Source of the DNA: JANXYW01 sp964458665
GTDB lineage: Bacteria > Chloroflexota > Dehalococcoidia > DSTF01 > JACRBR01
Assembly: GCA_964458665.1 (NCBI GenBank)
Contig: CAYWOO010000056.1
Span: forward strand, 18,030-82,029
Reading direction: 5' to 3'
Length of the DNA stretch: 64,000 bases
The notes under the pieces are model-generated. The model had not been told where the DNA came from. It saw only the letters and a list, made by a program, of their open reading frames with translations, and ran no database searches. Position numbers and translations under genes: made by a program. Below are positions 18,203-25,796 of this stretch, in pieces; within the stretch, counting starts at the first letter, position 1; the number at the start of each line of letters is the position of its first letter.

Positions 18203-18231
18203 ACGACAGAGAGACTGAAAGACTGAGAGAC
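18198..18231 (-). repeat. Right arm of the 34-bp inverted repeat around the four-helix-bundle gene
   Basis: This arm carries the 8-mer pattern TGAACGAC, AGAGAGAC, TGAAAGAC, TGAGAGAC, and is the inverted partner of 17734-17767. It includes the stop codon of the four-helix-bundle gene (18200-18202) and ends 2 bases before the amidohydrolase start codon. Confidence 0.75.
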
Positions 18232-18233
18232 CC

Positions 18234-19073
18234 ATGAAAACCATCGACTTCCACATCCACCCGCCCGGCCCCGGCGGCATGTCCGCTGCCGATCAGGCAG
18301 AGATGGCCGCGTACTTTCGCGGCGATCCTCCGCCGGCGACGACCGAGGAGATGGCCGACTACTACCAGAAGCTCGATATGTTCGGCGTGCTGTTCGCCAT
18401 CGATGCTGAGACGGTGACGGGGCGGCCGCCGGTGCCGAACCAGTACTTCGCTGACTGCATCAAGCGCTGGCCGGAGACGTTCACAGCGTTCGGCAACGTC
18501 GATCCGTGGAAAGGCGCGGCGGCGGTACGTGAGGCGCAGAACGTGAAGGATCTCGGCCTGAAGGGGCTAAAGTTTCACCCGTCGACGCAGCAGTTTTACC
18601 CGAACGATCAGCGCTTCTATCCGCTGTGGGAGAAGGCGCAGGAACTGGGGCTGATCGTGCTGTTCCACGCGGGCACGACGGGCGTCGGCGCGGGCAAACC
18701 GGGCGGTGGCGGTATCAAGCTGGGGTACGCGCGGCCCATCCCGTACATGGACGATGTGGCAGCCGACTTCCCCGAGCTGACGATCGTGATGGCGCATCCA
18801 GCGTGGCCGTGGCAGGAGGAGCAGCTCGCGATGCTCGTCCACAAGCCGAACGTCTACATGGACCTCTCGGGCTGGTCTCCGAAGTACTTCTCGCCATCGC
18901 TGATCGCCTACACCAACAACATGATCAGCGACAAGGTGCTATTTGGCTCCGACTACCCGGCGATCACACCCGAGCGCTGGTTGCGCGACTTCGAGACAGC
19001 GGGGTTTTCGGACGCCGTGAAGCCGAAGATTCTGCGCGAGAACGCGGCCCGTCTGCTAGCGATTGATCCGTAG
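18234..19073 (+). CDS. Amidohydrolase family 2 protein
   Basis: A 279-residue metal-dependent TIM-barrel hydrolase or decarboxylase of the amidohydrolase 2 (ACMSD-like) family. The N-terminal metal motif is DFHIH (residues 5-9), further ligands are H147-type in IVLFHAGT and MAHPAWPW, and the catalytic aspartate is in FGSDYP (near 240). Members hydrolyse lactones or decarboxylate aromatic acids; the substrate here is unknown. Its ribosome site falls in the AGAGAGAC repeat, so the insertion of the upstream cassette probably replaced its original leader. Confidence 0.85.
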   Translation: MKTIDFHIHPPGPGGMSAADQAEMAAYFRGDPPPATTEEMADYYQKLDMFGVLFAIDAETVTGRPPVPNQYFADCIKRWPETFTAFGNVDPWKGAAAVREAQNVKDLGLKGLKFHPSTQQFYPNDQRFYPLWEKAQELGLIVLFHAGTTGVGAGKPGGGGIKLGYARPIPYMDDVAADFPELTIVMAHPAWPWQEEQLAMLVHKPNVYMDLSGWSPKYFSPSLIAYTNNMISDKVLFGSDYPAITPERWLRDFETAGFSDAVKPKILRENAARLLAIDP

Positions 19074-19168
19074 GAGCGGCCCTGTGTGGCCGCCCGTGCG
19101 GTCTCGATGCTCGTTCCAGAGGCGCAAGGCGCCGCCGCGCCCGCGCCGGGGAACCGCCGAACAAATGC

Positions 19169-19196
19169 AAACAGCGCCGATTGGATGGCGCTGTTT
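19169..19196 (-). terminator. Bidirectional-type terminator hairpin downstream of rpsU
   Basis: A perfect 10-bp inverted repeat (AAACAGCGCC / GGCGCTGTTT) with an 8-base loop ends in a short T run on both strands. It lies 27 bases past the rpsU stop on the minus strand and about 95 bases past the amidohydrolase stop on the plus strand, so it can separate the two convergent units. Confidence 0.7.
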
Positions 19197-19223
19197 GGTC
19201 CGAGGATATCGTGAGGTGGCTAA

Positions 19224-19427
19224 CTACGCCGCGACGGGGCGCTTCGTCAGCGCTCGCCGGCGCCGGCGTGCAGCCTTGGCGCGTGCGATACGACGACGTT
19301 CGCTCTTGGGGATGAAGTGGCGCCGCTGCTTGATCTCGCGCAGGATGCCGTCGCGCTGTACTGCCTGGCGAAAGCGCGTCAGCAGGTGCTCGCCTGACTC
19401 GCCGTCTCGAAGGTCTACTGCCGTCAT
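19224..19427 (-). CDS. rpsU: 30S ribosomal protein S21
   Basis: A 67-residue basic protein with the bS21 pattern: VDLRDGESGEHLLTRFRQAV (residues 4-23), RDGILREIKQRRHFIPKSE (25-43) and an arginine-rich tail. It binds the 30S subunit near the anti-Shine-Dalgarno end of 16S rRNA. A GGAGCG site precedes the ATG. It is followed by the hairpin at 19169-19196, and the gene upstream at 19464 is on the same strand. Confidence 0.93.
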   Translation of the reverse strand: MTAVDLRDGESGEHLLTRFRQAVQRDGILREIKQRRHFIPKSERRRIARAKAARRRRRALTKRPVAA

Positions 19428-19463
19428 GAACGCTCCGTTTCGCTCGCGCTGCCGCGAGTCCGA

Positions 19464-20021
19464 CTATTCGGCCGCTCGCGTCGCGACTGTTGCTCCACTG
19501 CCGTTAAGGGTGATGCCATTCTTTTTGTGCCAGCCGCCATCGCCGGCCCAGAGCGTGCGAATGGCGTCCCACTTCTCCTGTTTCGCGACCTCCAGCGTAT
19601 GAAGCTGTTCGCGCACCAGGCTCTTCGAGCCGCCGCGTAGGGACGCGATCTGGCGCCCGATGTCCGCGATCTCGGCGAGCAAGCGCTCGTGCTCGCCTGC
19701 GCGCCAGCCGGGTGGAACGAGATCCGTCTCGGCGCGCGTGGCATCCATGGGTTCGCCCTGGCCCGCCTTGCGGAAGATCAGCTTGCGTTTGCCGGCCTCA
19801 AGCGTGCAGTCCACGGTGATGCCCCAGAGGTCGCGCGTGACCGTATCGGACACAGCGAGGACGATGCGTTCTTCGTAGCGGTAGGTGATGTCTTGTTCGA
19901 TGGGTTCGTCGACGATGAAGCGGTAGTTGCCCTGGATGGTGCTGAGACGGAGGCATCGGTCGGCGGCGGCGCGAGACAGGAGATTGTTCAGTGCCTCGCA
20001 AGCTGCTTCAGTCACATGCAC
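19464..20021 (-). CDS. Conserved-looking protein of unknown function (possible HesB-like N-domain)
   Basis: A 185-residue protein. Residues 2-90 read like a beta-rich small domain (VTEAACEALNNLLSRAAADR, then VDEPIEQDITYRYEERIVLA and LWGITVDCTLEAGKRKLIF), which recalls the HesB/IscA fold, but the conserved cysteines are absent. Residues 115-160 form a likely coiled coil (EHERLLAEIADIGRQIASL and QLHTLEVAKQEKWDAIRTL). No function is assigned. It lies 36 bases upstream of rpsU on the same strand. The start could be the ATG at 20021 or a GTG two codons later. Confidence 0.55.
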   Translation of the reverse strand: MHVTEAACEALNNLLSRAAADRCLRLSTIQGNYRFIVDEPIEQDITYRYEERIVLAVSDTVTRDLWGITVDCTLEAGKRKLIFRKAGQGEPMDATRAETDLVPPGWRAGEHERLLAEIADIGRQIASLRGGSKSLVREQLHTLEVAKQEKWDAIRTLWAGDGGWHKKNGITLNGSGATVATRAAE

Positions 20022-20324
20022 GCCGACGAACCTCCATCCGCATCCGGCGGCGCCGCAACACGCGCACCGCTCGCCAATCCGCCTGTAGCGAACCCGTATC
20101 TAACAGGAGACGTCCCTGAGGCAACTCCGGGATCGAAACGATAACAGACTTGCCGCCGATTTGCAATCTGTAACTTGCCATAAAGGGGTGGAAATTCGCC
20201 GTTTCCGCACACCCTCTGAGCGAAGCCAAATATTTGGCCGGCTGAGCGAGACCCTTCGCTAACGCTCAGGAAGACAGCGGTCCGTCAGGGACACAGCGAA
20301 CCGCGTGTCGAACTACGAACTCCG
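20022..20324. other. Intergenic stretch with no confident gene
   Basis: These 303 bases lie between a minus-strand gene and the holin-like gene. A 57-codon minus-strand frame starting at 20181 (MASYRLQIGGKSVIVSIPEL) looks coding at first, then becomes arginine-rich, and may be a fragment or a small gene. Nothing else is supportable. Confidence 0.3.
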
Positions 20325-20789
20325 TCACCACTCATCGACTGCATCACGACGCGCCGGGCGCAGGATGGCGCGATCCGCCCAGGTGCCGAGGGTTGTGCTT
20401 GTGAGCGAGATGACGAGCGCGCCAAGGAACGCGGCCCAGAAGCCGTCCACCTCGAACGCCAGGTCGAAGAGCCCGGCGATCCACGCCGTCAGCGCCAGCA
20501 TCAGTGTGTTGACGATCAGCGCGAAGAAGCCGAGCGTGGTGCAGGTCAGCGCGCACGACAGCATCGAGACGATGGGCTTGAGGAACGCGTTGACGGTGCC
20601 GAAGATGGCCGCGCCGAAGATGAGCGCCGGCACGCTATCGATATCGAACCCGCGAATGACCAGCTGCGAGAACCAGAGCGCGGCGACGGTGATGACAAAA
20701 CGGACCGTTAGCCCGAGCGCGCCGAACTGCTCGGCCTCTGGCCCCTTCCATTGGACGAAGAAGACGCTGCCTTCGCGACCGAAGCGCAC
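20325..20789 (-). CDS. Phage holin family / YvlD-like membrane protein
   Basis: A 154-residue protein with four predicted membrane segments (about 30-47, 54-75, 83-108 and 114-136) in the pattern of the Phage_holin_4_2 family, which is common in ordinary bacterial chromosomes and despite its name is usually not a phage lysis protein. The loop GAAIFGTVNAFLKPIVSMLS is a family hallmark. The start is uncertain; the GTG at 20789 is chosen, with GGACGGCGG just upstream. It follows the gene at 20802 closely. Confidence 0.75.
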   Translation of the reverse strand: MRFGREGSVFFVQWKGPEAEQFGALGLTVRFVITVAALWFSQLVIRGFDIDSVPALIFGAAIFGTVNAFLKPIVSMLSCALTCTTLGFFALIVNTLMLALTAWIAGLFDLAFEVDGFWAAFLGALVISLTSTTLGTWADRAILRPARRDAVDEW

Positions 20790-20801
20790 GTACCCGCCGT
20801 C

Positions 20802-21182
20802 CTAGCTCTTCTTGCCGCGGCGCAACTTCAGTTTGCGCAGCAGCCGCTTGTAGCGCTGGTCGCGCGCCGCCACGTGTACGGCCGCCTCGATGTCCGCCGC
20901 CGTCAGCGAGGCAAATGCCTGGCCGGCGCTCATGCCGCGCTTCGTCTTGCGCGAGATCGCCACGGCAGCCATCAGCGTCGCAGCGCTCGATACGACCGCC
21001 ACTGCGCCCGCGTACGCCTTGTAGTGGCCCTTCAGTTCGGGGAACTTCGCCACTGCGCGGTGAGCAAGGTTCAGCGTGCGGTGCGTTTCCGCATCGACCG
21101 GCTCACCCTCGGCCACCGCGCCCCAATCGAAGTCATCTTCGATCTGGTCGGGGTGCCGTACGTCGTCCGCCTTCACTGCCAT
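20802..21182 (-). CDS. Small membrane protein of unknown function
   Basis: A 126-residue protein with an acidic N-terminus, one hydrophobic segment (AYAGAVAVVSSAATLMAAVA, about 56-75) and a strongly basic C-terminal end (RLLRKLKLRRGKKS). No family was recognised. It sits 12 bases upstream of the holin-like gene on the same strand, so the two are likely co-transcribed. Confidence 0.55.
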   Translation of the reverse strand: MAVKADDVRHPDQIEDDFDWGAVAEGEPVDAETHRTLNLAHRAVAKFPELKGHYKAYAGAVAVVSSAATLMAAVAISRKTKRGMSAGQAFASLTAADIEAAVHVAARDQRYKRLLRKLKLRRGKKS

Positions 21183-21274
21183 GTGCCCGCCTCCCTTCGC
21201 GGAGACCCCCGACTGCCCCGGGGGCGAGGCCGCACGCTTCTACGTTGTTTGTTCGCCCAATGGCGCCGTCCGAA

Positions 21275-21757
21275 TCAACCCTCGGCCAGGCGCCGCATTG
21301 TGTGCACCATTTCGATGGCCGTGAGTGCGGCATCGCGGCCTTTGTGCCCGGCGCTGCCGCCCACGCGATCCATCGCTTGCTCCTCGTTATCCGTCGTCAG
21401 CACGCCGAAGATCACGGGCACGCCCGTGTCCAGTGCCGCCCGCTGAAGGCCGCTCGCCGTCTCCGACGACACGAACTCGAAGTGCGGCGTGTCTCCTCGG
21501 ATGACCGCGCCCAAGCACACCACCGCGTCGAAATGCCCGCTGCCAGCCAGCTGCTTTGCGACGATCGGCAACTCGAAGCAACCCGGCACTTCAATTGCGG
21601 TCAGCGTTTCGAGATCCAGACCTCGCGCACCTAACTCCTCACGACAGCCATCGTACAACCTGCTTGTTACGTGGGCGTTAAAGCGCGCCACGACCACGGC
21701 CAGCCGCAGGCCGACCGCATCAAGCCCGCCCTCGAAGCTGAGTCCGCCCTTCGCCAA
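21275..21757 (-). CDS. ribH: 6,7-dimethyl-8-ribityllumazine synthase
   Basis: A 160-residue lumazine synthase, the penultimate step of riboflavin synthesis, joining 5-amino-6-ribitylaminouracil with 3,4-dihydroxy-2-butanone 4-phosphate. Substrate-binding segments are visible: VVVARFNAHVTSRL (about 20-33), VPGCFELP (about 57-64), GAVIRGDTPHFEFV with the catalytic histidine (about 83-96) and FGVLTTDNEEQA (about 117-128). It is the last riboflavin gene on the minus strand, separated from ribBA by an unrelated-looking gene. Confidence 0.97.
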   Translation of the reverse strand: MAKGGLSFEGGLDAVGLRLAVVVARFNAHVTSRLYDGCREELGARGLDLETLTAIEVPGCFELPIVAKQLAGSGHFDAVVCLGAVIRGDTPHFEFVSSETASGLQRAALDTGVPVIFGVLTTDNEEQAMDRVGGSAGHKGRDAALTAIEMVHTMRRLAEG

Positions 21758-21878
21758 TGATCCTCCCGGGATACGGCCAGTCCACCGAATCCGGCACGTT
21801 CATCATCGCGCCGAGGCCGCGCAAGCGACATGGTACGTATGGACTATCTTGAGGCGCCGGGCCGGGAATGGGGCGAAG

Positions 21879-23615
21879 TTATGTCAGGATGCGCACGATG
21901 CCGGCGTCGCCGTCCACCTCTACGCGCTGGCCGTCGCGAATGACCTGCGTCGCGTTGCCAGTCGCAACGACGGCCGGAATGCCGTACTCGCGCGCGATGA
22001 TCGCGGGGTGCGAGAGGACGCCGCCGGTGTCGGTCACCAGCGCACTCACCTTCGTGAACAGGATGGACCAGACGGGCGATGTAATCGGGCAGACCAGCAC
22101 GTCATCCGGCTGCAGCTTGTCGAACTCATGCTCGCCCATCACGATGCGCGCAATGCCGCTGCGCTTGCCCTTCGCGGCGGCGCGGCCGCGGATCTCCGAC
22201 GCGCCTGCTGCCGTGTGTACGCTGCTCTGCTCCGCCTCGAACACCTTCTCCTGCACGTACATCATCACTTCCATCACCTCGCGCGCCTCGCGCGGCAAGA
22301 TGCTGAGGGGCGGCGCCGGCGGCTCATCGCCGTACGTCGCAGGCGGAACGAACGCCTCGGCGACCGCGAACGCGGAGCGGCGCTGGATGACCCGTTCCGT
22401 AAACGCGTCCGAAGAAACGCGCAGTGCCGCGATCGCCTCGTCCCACCGGAGAAAGAAGACGTCGTCGAGCTGCGCGATGGAGTCGGACGCTACGAGCCTT
22501 CGCGCTGCTTCCAGCGCGGCGAAACGACACAGCGCGAGCGGCACGCTGACTGTGTAGAACTCGTTGTCCTCGCGCACCGGATACACGCGTTCTGCCTCAG
22601 CCAACAGCGCTAGGAACTCGGCGCGGCGGGCGTCATCGGGCAATGCCGCAACCGCTTGTTCCTTCGCCGATGCGCGCGCCTGTGCCAGCGCCTCCTGGTC
22701 GGCCCGCATGTCCGATGGTCGGCGTAGTTGATCCTGCAGCAACTGCCCGACGAGGTGCGGCGTCTCCCCGAGCGTCGGTTCGACGACTTCGTAGCGAAGG
22801 GCGCGGCAACCGTAGTCGCTGATGTACTGCGCGAACGCCGCTGCCGCCGTGCCGCCGGCACGCGCGATGGTCGATGCCACGTCGGCCGGTTGCGCCTGTA
22901 GCAGGGCCGCACGCAGCGCACCGTCGCCGCGAAGACGGTCGGCGAGCTGCGCGAGGGCCGCTGCGGGCGCGCTGGACGCTTCCGAAAGGCCAGACATTAG
23001 CGACAGGGTCTGCAAATCGCTGTACGCCAGATGGTCGCGACAGAAGAACGCGAGCCGCGCCAGCGGGAAGCCGTTGGCGCCGCTGAGATAGAAGTGGACG
23101 TCGAACGCCTCGAACAGCCATGTCCGCAGGGACTCCAGATGATCCGCCAGGTCGCTGTTCGTGAACGGTGCCAGATCGATCGCGCGCAGCCGGGCGATGT
23201 CGGCGATGTAGCGCGGCCTCCACTCGTTGAACCACCGATCGATGAGCTGCTGGTCGAGACGCTCTGCCCTCGCCTTCTTGCCTACTGCTATTCGCTTTCG
23301 AAACGCAGGATGCAGCCGCACGGCGAGCCAGAGCAGTGGCTTTGGCGGCATGCGACCGGCGCCGCCATTGGGCGCACCGAACGGTTTCAGGTGGTTGTAG
23401 ACGTAGCCGCGGATCTCCGTATATTCGAGCGCTTCGATGAGCAGTCCAAAGTCGGCGAAAACCTTCCGGAAGGATTTGTCCACGCCTTCGATGAACAGGC
23501 TCGAACCCATCGGCGTCAGGGGGCGCGGGTTGTGGCTGGCCTCGCGCTGCCAGTAGCCGGCGGGGATGGCCTGCTGGTCGCTCACGGCTGGCTGGTTGCT
23601 GGTTGTGGATGTCAT
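21879..23615 (-). CDS. PEP-utilising-enzyme mobile-domain protein inside the riboflavin cluster
   Basis: A 578-residue protein whose C-terminal domain (about 490-578) is the swivelling phosphohistidine domain of PEP synthase/PPDK/rifampin phosphotransferase enzymes. The block TDTGGVLSHPAIIAREYGIP holds the phospho-accepting histidine. The first 480 residues lack the ATP-grasp nucleotide-binding motifs and are mostly helical, with a conserved-looking PLTPMGSSLFIEG start typical of the middle region of such enzymes. It therefore cannot carry out the full ATP reaction alone. It lies between ribH and ribBA on the same strand; a link to riboflavin metabolism is only positional. Confidence 0.8.
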   Translation of the reverse strand: MTSTTSNQPAVSDQQAIPAGYWQREASHNPRPLTPMGSSLFIEGVDKSFRKVFADFGLLIEALEYTEIRGYVYNHLKPFGAPNGGAGRMPPKPLLWLAVRLHPAFRKRIAVGKKARAERLDQQLIDRWFNEWRPRYIADIARLRAIDLAPFTNSDLADHLESLRTWLFEAFDVHFYLSGANGFPLARLAFFCRDHLAYSDLQTLSLMSGLSEASSAPAAALAQLADRLRGDGALRAALLQAQPADVASTIARAGGTAAAAFAQYISDYGCRALRYEVVEPTLGETPHLVGQLLQDQLRRPSDMRADQEALAQARASAKEQAVAALPDDARRAEFLALLAEAERVYPVREDNEFYTVSVPLALCRFAALEAARRLVASDSIAQLDDVFFLRWDEAIAALRVSSDAFTERVIQRRSAFAVAEAFVPPATYGDEPPAPPLSILPREAREVMEVMMYVQEKVFEAEQSSVHTAAGASEIRGRAAAKGKRSGIARIVMGEHEFDKLQPDDVLVCPITSPVWSILFTKVSALVTDTGGVLSHPAIIAREYGIPAVVATGNATQVIRDGQRVEVDGDAGIVRILT

Positions 23616-23700
23616 GGTGTGGAGAGCTTATTGCGCGACGGGCGTCAGGGCCAGCGCGCGGAACCACAAACTAAGAACCACGAACAACGAACTCCCGCGC

Positions 23701-24945
23701 CTACCCCATCAGGTGCCCCATCTTGGTGCGCTTCGTTTCGAGGTAGCGGACGTTGTGCTCGTTGGGCTTCGCATGCACGGGGACGCGTTCGACAACGTGC
23801 AGGCCGTACCCTTCCAGGCCGGCGCGCTTCTCCGGGTTATTCGTGAGTAATCGCAACTTGGAGAGCCCGAGGTCGACCAGAATCTGCATGCCGATGCCGT
23901 AGTCGCGGCGGTCCGCCGGGAAGCCGAGCGCCTCGTTGGCCTCGACCGTATCCATGCCCCCGTCCTGCAGCTTGTACGCCTTGATCTTGTTGTGCAGGCC
24001 GATGCCGCGGCCCTCCTGGCGCATGTAGACGATGACACCCTTGCCCGTCTCGGCGATCATCTTCATCGCCATCCGGAGTTGCTCGCCGCAGTCGCAGCGC
24101 TGCGATCCGAAGACGTCGCCCGTGACGCACTGACTGTGCACGCGCACCAGTGTCGGCTCATCCGTCGCGACATCGCCGTACACCAGCGCGATGTGCTCGT
24201 CAGGGTCGGTCAGCGCGCGGTAGGCCACGCACTCCCATTCGCCGAATTCGGTCGGAAGCTTCGTCTCGGCGACGCGGCGCACCAGCTTTTCCTTGTGCAT
24301 GCGGTACTGGATCAGCTGCGTGACGGAGATGATCTTCAGGTTGTGTCGCTTCGCGAACCGTTTGAGCTGCGGCAGTCGCGACATCGATCCGTCCTGGTTC
24401 ATCACCTCACAGAGCACGCCGGCCGGGTAGAGCCCCGCCAGCTTGCACAGGTCGACCGTCGCTTCCGTCTGGCCGGCGCGCACCAGCACGCCGCCATCGC
24501 GCGCGCGCAACGGGAAGACGTGCCCGGGCATCACCAGGTCGCTCGGTCGCGTTTTCGGGTCGATCAGCACCTGCGTGGTGCGTGCCCGATCCGCTGCCGA
24601 GATACCCGTCGTCACGCCGGCGCGCGCCTCGACCGAAACCGAGAACGGCGTCCCGAAATGTGAGTCGTTGTGCGTCACCATCATGGGGATGTGGAGGTGT
24701 TCCAGGCGCTCCTGCGTCATCGGCGCGCAGATAAGGCCGCGGCCGTAGCGTGCCATGAAGTTGATCGCTTCCGGCGTGGCGAACTGTGCCGGAATCGTCA
24801 GGTCGCCTTCGTTCTCGCGCTCTTCGTCGTCGATGATGATGACGAAGCGTCCGTTACGGAACTCCTCGATCGCTTCTTCGATGGTCGCGAGGCCCTTGGA
24901 GCGGCGAACTTCCTTGTCTGAAATCTGCGGCAGTTCGGGTTGCAT
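23701..24945 (-). CDS. ribBA: Bifunctional 3,4-dihydroxy-2-butanone-4-phosphate synthase / GTP cyclohydrolase II
   Basis: A 414-residue fusion. The RibB half (about 1-205) makes 3,4-dihydroxy-2-butanone 4-phosphate from ribulose 5-phosphate: DDEERENEGDLTIPAQFATP and THNDSHFGTPFSV are its metal and substrate motifs. The RibA half (about 210-414) opens GTP: HSQCVTGDVFGSQRCDCGEQ carries the three zinc cysteines, and YMRQEGRGIGLHNKI binds substrate. Both active sites look intact. The ATG at 24945 was chosen because GAGGAAC lies just upstream of it. Confidence 0.97.
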   Translation of the reverse strand: MQPELPQISDKEVRRSKGLATIEEAIEEFRNGRFVIIIDDEERENEGDLTIPAQFATPEAINFMARYGRGLICAPMTQERLEHLHIPMMVTHNDSHFGTPFSVSVEARAGVTTGISAADRARTTQVLIDPKTRPSDLVMPGHVFPLRARDGGVLVRAGQTEATVDLCKLAGLYPAGVLCEVMNQDGSMSRLPQLKRFAKRHNLKIISVTQLIQYRMHKEKLVRRVAETKLPTEFGEWECVAYRALTDPDEHIALVYGDVATDEPTLVRVHSQCVTGDVFGSQRCDCGEQLRMAMKMIAETGKGVIVYMRQEGRGIGLHNKIKAYKLQDGGMDTVEANEALGFPADRRDYGIGMQILVDLGLSKLRLLTNNPEKRAGLEGYGLHVVERVPVHAKPNEHNVRYLETKRTKMGHLMG

Positions 24946-24974
24946 GTGGTTCCTCACCCCGGTCCGGGATAGAA

Positions 24975-25577
24975 CTACGGCGTCACGGTCGCGATGACGC
25001 GCCGATCCTCGAGCATGGCTTCGACGTAACGGGCAAAGATGTCGCTCTCGAGATTGACGCGATCGCCGGGTCCCTTGGTGTGCAGGTTGGTGTGGTCCTG
25101 CGTGTACTGCACAAGCGAGACCGAGAACGAGTGGTCGTCCTTCGCCATCACCGTCAGGCTGATGCCGTCGATGGCGACCGGGCCTTTCATCACGATGTAG
25201 CGCAGAATCTCCGGCGACGCGTTGACGCGCAGGATGATCGCGTCGCCCTCCGCCGTGAACGAATCGATCGTGCCCGTTTCCTCGACGACGCCGCGCACGA
25301 GATGGCCGCTGATACGCCCGGCGAGTTGCAGCGACCGTTCAAGGTTCACGAGATCCCCGACCTTGAGGTCGCCGAGGTTGCTGCGGCGGTAGGTCTCCGG
25401 CATGACGTTGGCGATGAAGCCTTCCTCGTCGAAGTACTTGGCCGTGAGGTCGACGCCGTTGACCGAGATGCTATCGCCGAGGTTCGTGCCCCAGAGCACG
25501 ACCTTCGCTTTGATCACGATTTCGCCTTCGACGTTGGAGCTGATGGTGCCGAGCTCTTCGATGATGCCGGTGAACAT
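24975..25577 (-). CDS. ribE: Riboflavin synthase
   Basis: A 200-residue riboflavin synthase (alpha type) that dismutates two lumazine molecules to riboflavin. The two tandem barrels are visible: the N-terminal MFTGIIEELGTI with SVNGVDLTA, and the second with GPVAIDGISLTV and FSVSLVQYTQDHTNL. The usual cysteine in the first repeat (VNGVCLT) is an aspartate here. A clear GGAGGAAACG site precedes the ATG, and a hairpin-forming palindrome sits 19 bases farther upstream. Confidence 0.96.
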   Translation of the reverse strand: MFTGIIEELGTISSNVEGEIVIKAKVVLWGTNLGDSISVNGVDLTAKYFDEEGFIANVMPETYRRSNLGDLKVGDLVNLERSLQLAGRISGHLVRGVVEETGTIDSFTAEGDAIILRVNASPEILRYIVMKGPVAIDGISLTVMAKDDHSFSVSLVQYTQDHTNLHTKGPGDRVNLESDIFARYVEAMLEDRRVIATVTP

Positions 25578-25595
25578 CGTTTCCTCCGAGCGGGG

Positions 25596-25638
25596 GGACT
25601 TGGTGTCACCTTAACACTAAGTCCACATAGCGTCAATC
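25596..25638 (-). promoter_or_regulatory. Putative ribE promoter with an overlapping operator or leader hairpin
   Basis: On the minus strand TTGACG (25632-25637) and TAAGGT (25609-25614) are spaced by 17 bases, a plausible sigma-70 promoter. An inverted repeat with 11-bp arms (10 of 11 paired) and a 7-base centre, at 25596-25624, overlaps the -10. It could be a repressor operator or fold in RNA just before the ribosome site. I searched this leader for FMN riboswitch (RFN) landmarks and found none. Confidence 0.45.
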
Positions 25639-25796
25639 ATCCCGACCGCAGGCTGACGAAAGCGCAGCGTTCGAGCTTCGCATTGCGAAATCCGTCGCCA
25701 TCGGGCAAAAGCGACCAGATCGGTCGGTGCTCGGGAACGCTCAAGTGTACCGCCGTCACTTGCAAGCCGGGCATCGTCGTCAATATGATCGCCCGG

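Noticed and set aside
20325..20789. A prophage, suggested by the holin-like protein
   Set aside because: No other phage genes are present; this holin-named family is common in normal chromosomes.
22633..23667. A 344-codon minus-strand frame overlapping the PEP-utilising protein
   Set aside because: Low-complexity Arg/Ala/Ser translation in a different frame from the clear coding signal.
25578..25796. An FMN riboswitch before ribE
   Set aside because: None of the RFN core landmarks could be found on the minus strand; only a simple palindrome is present.
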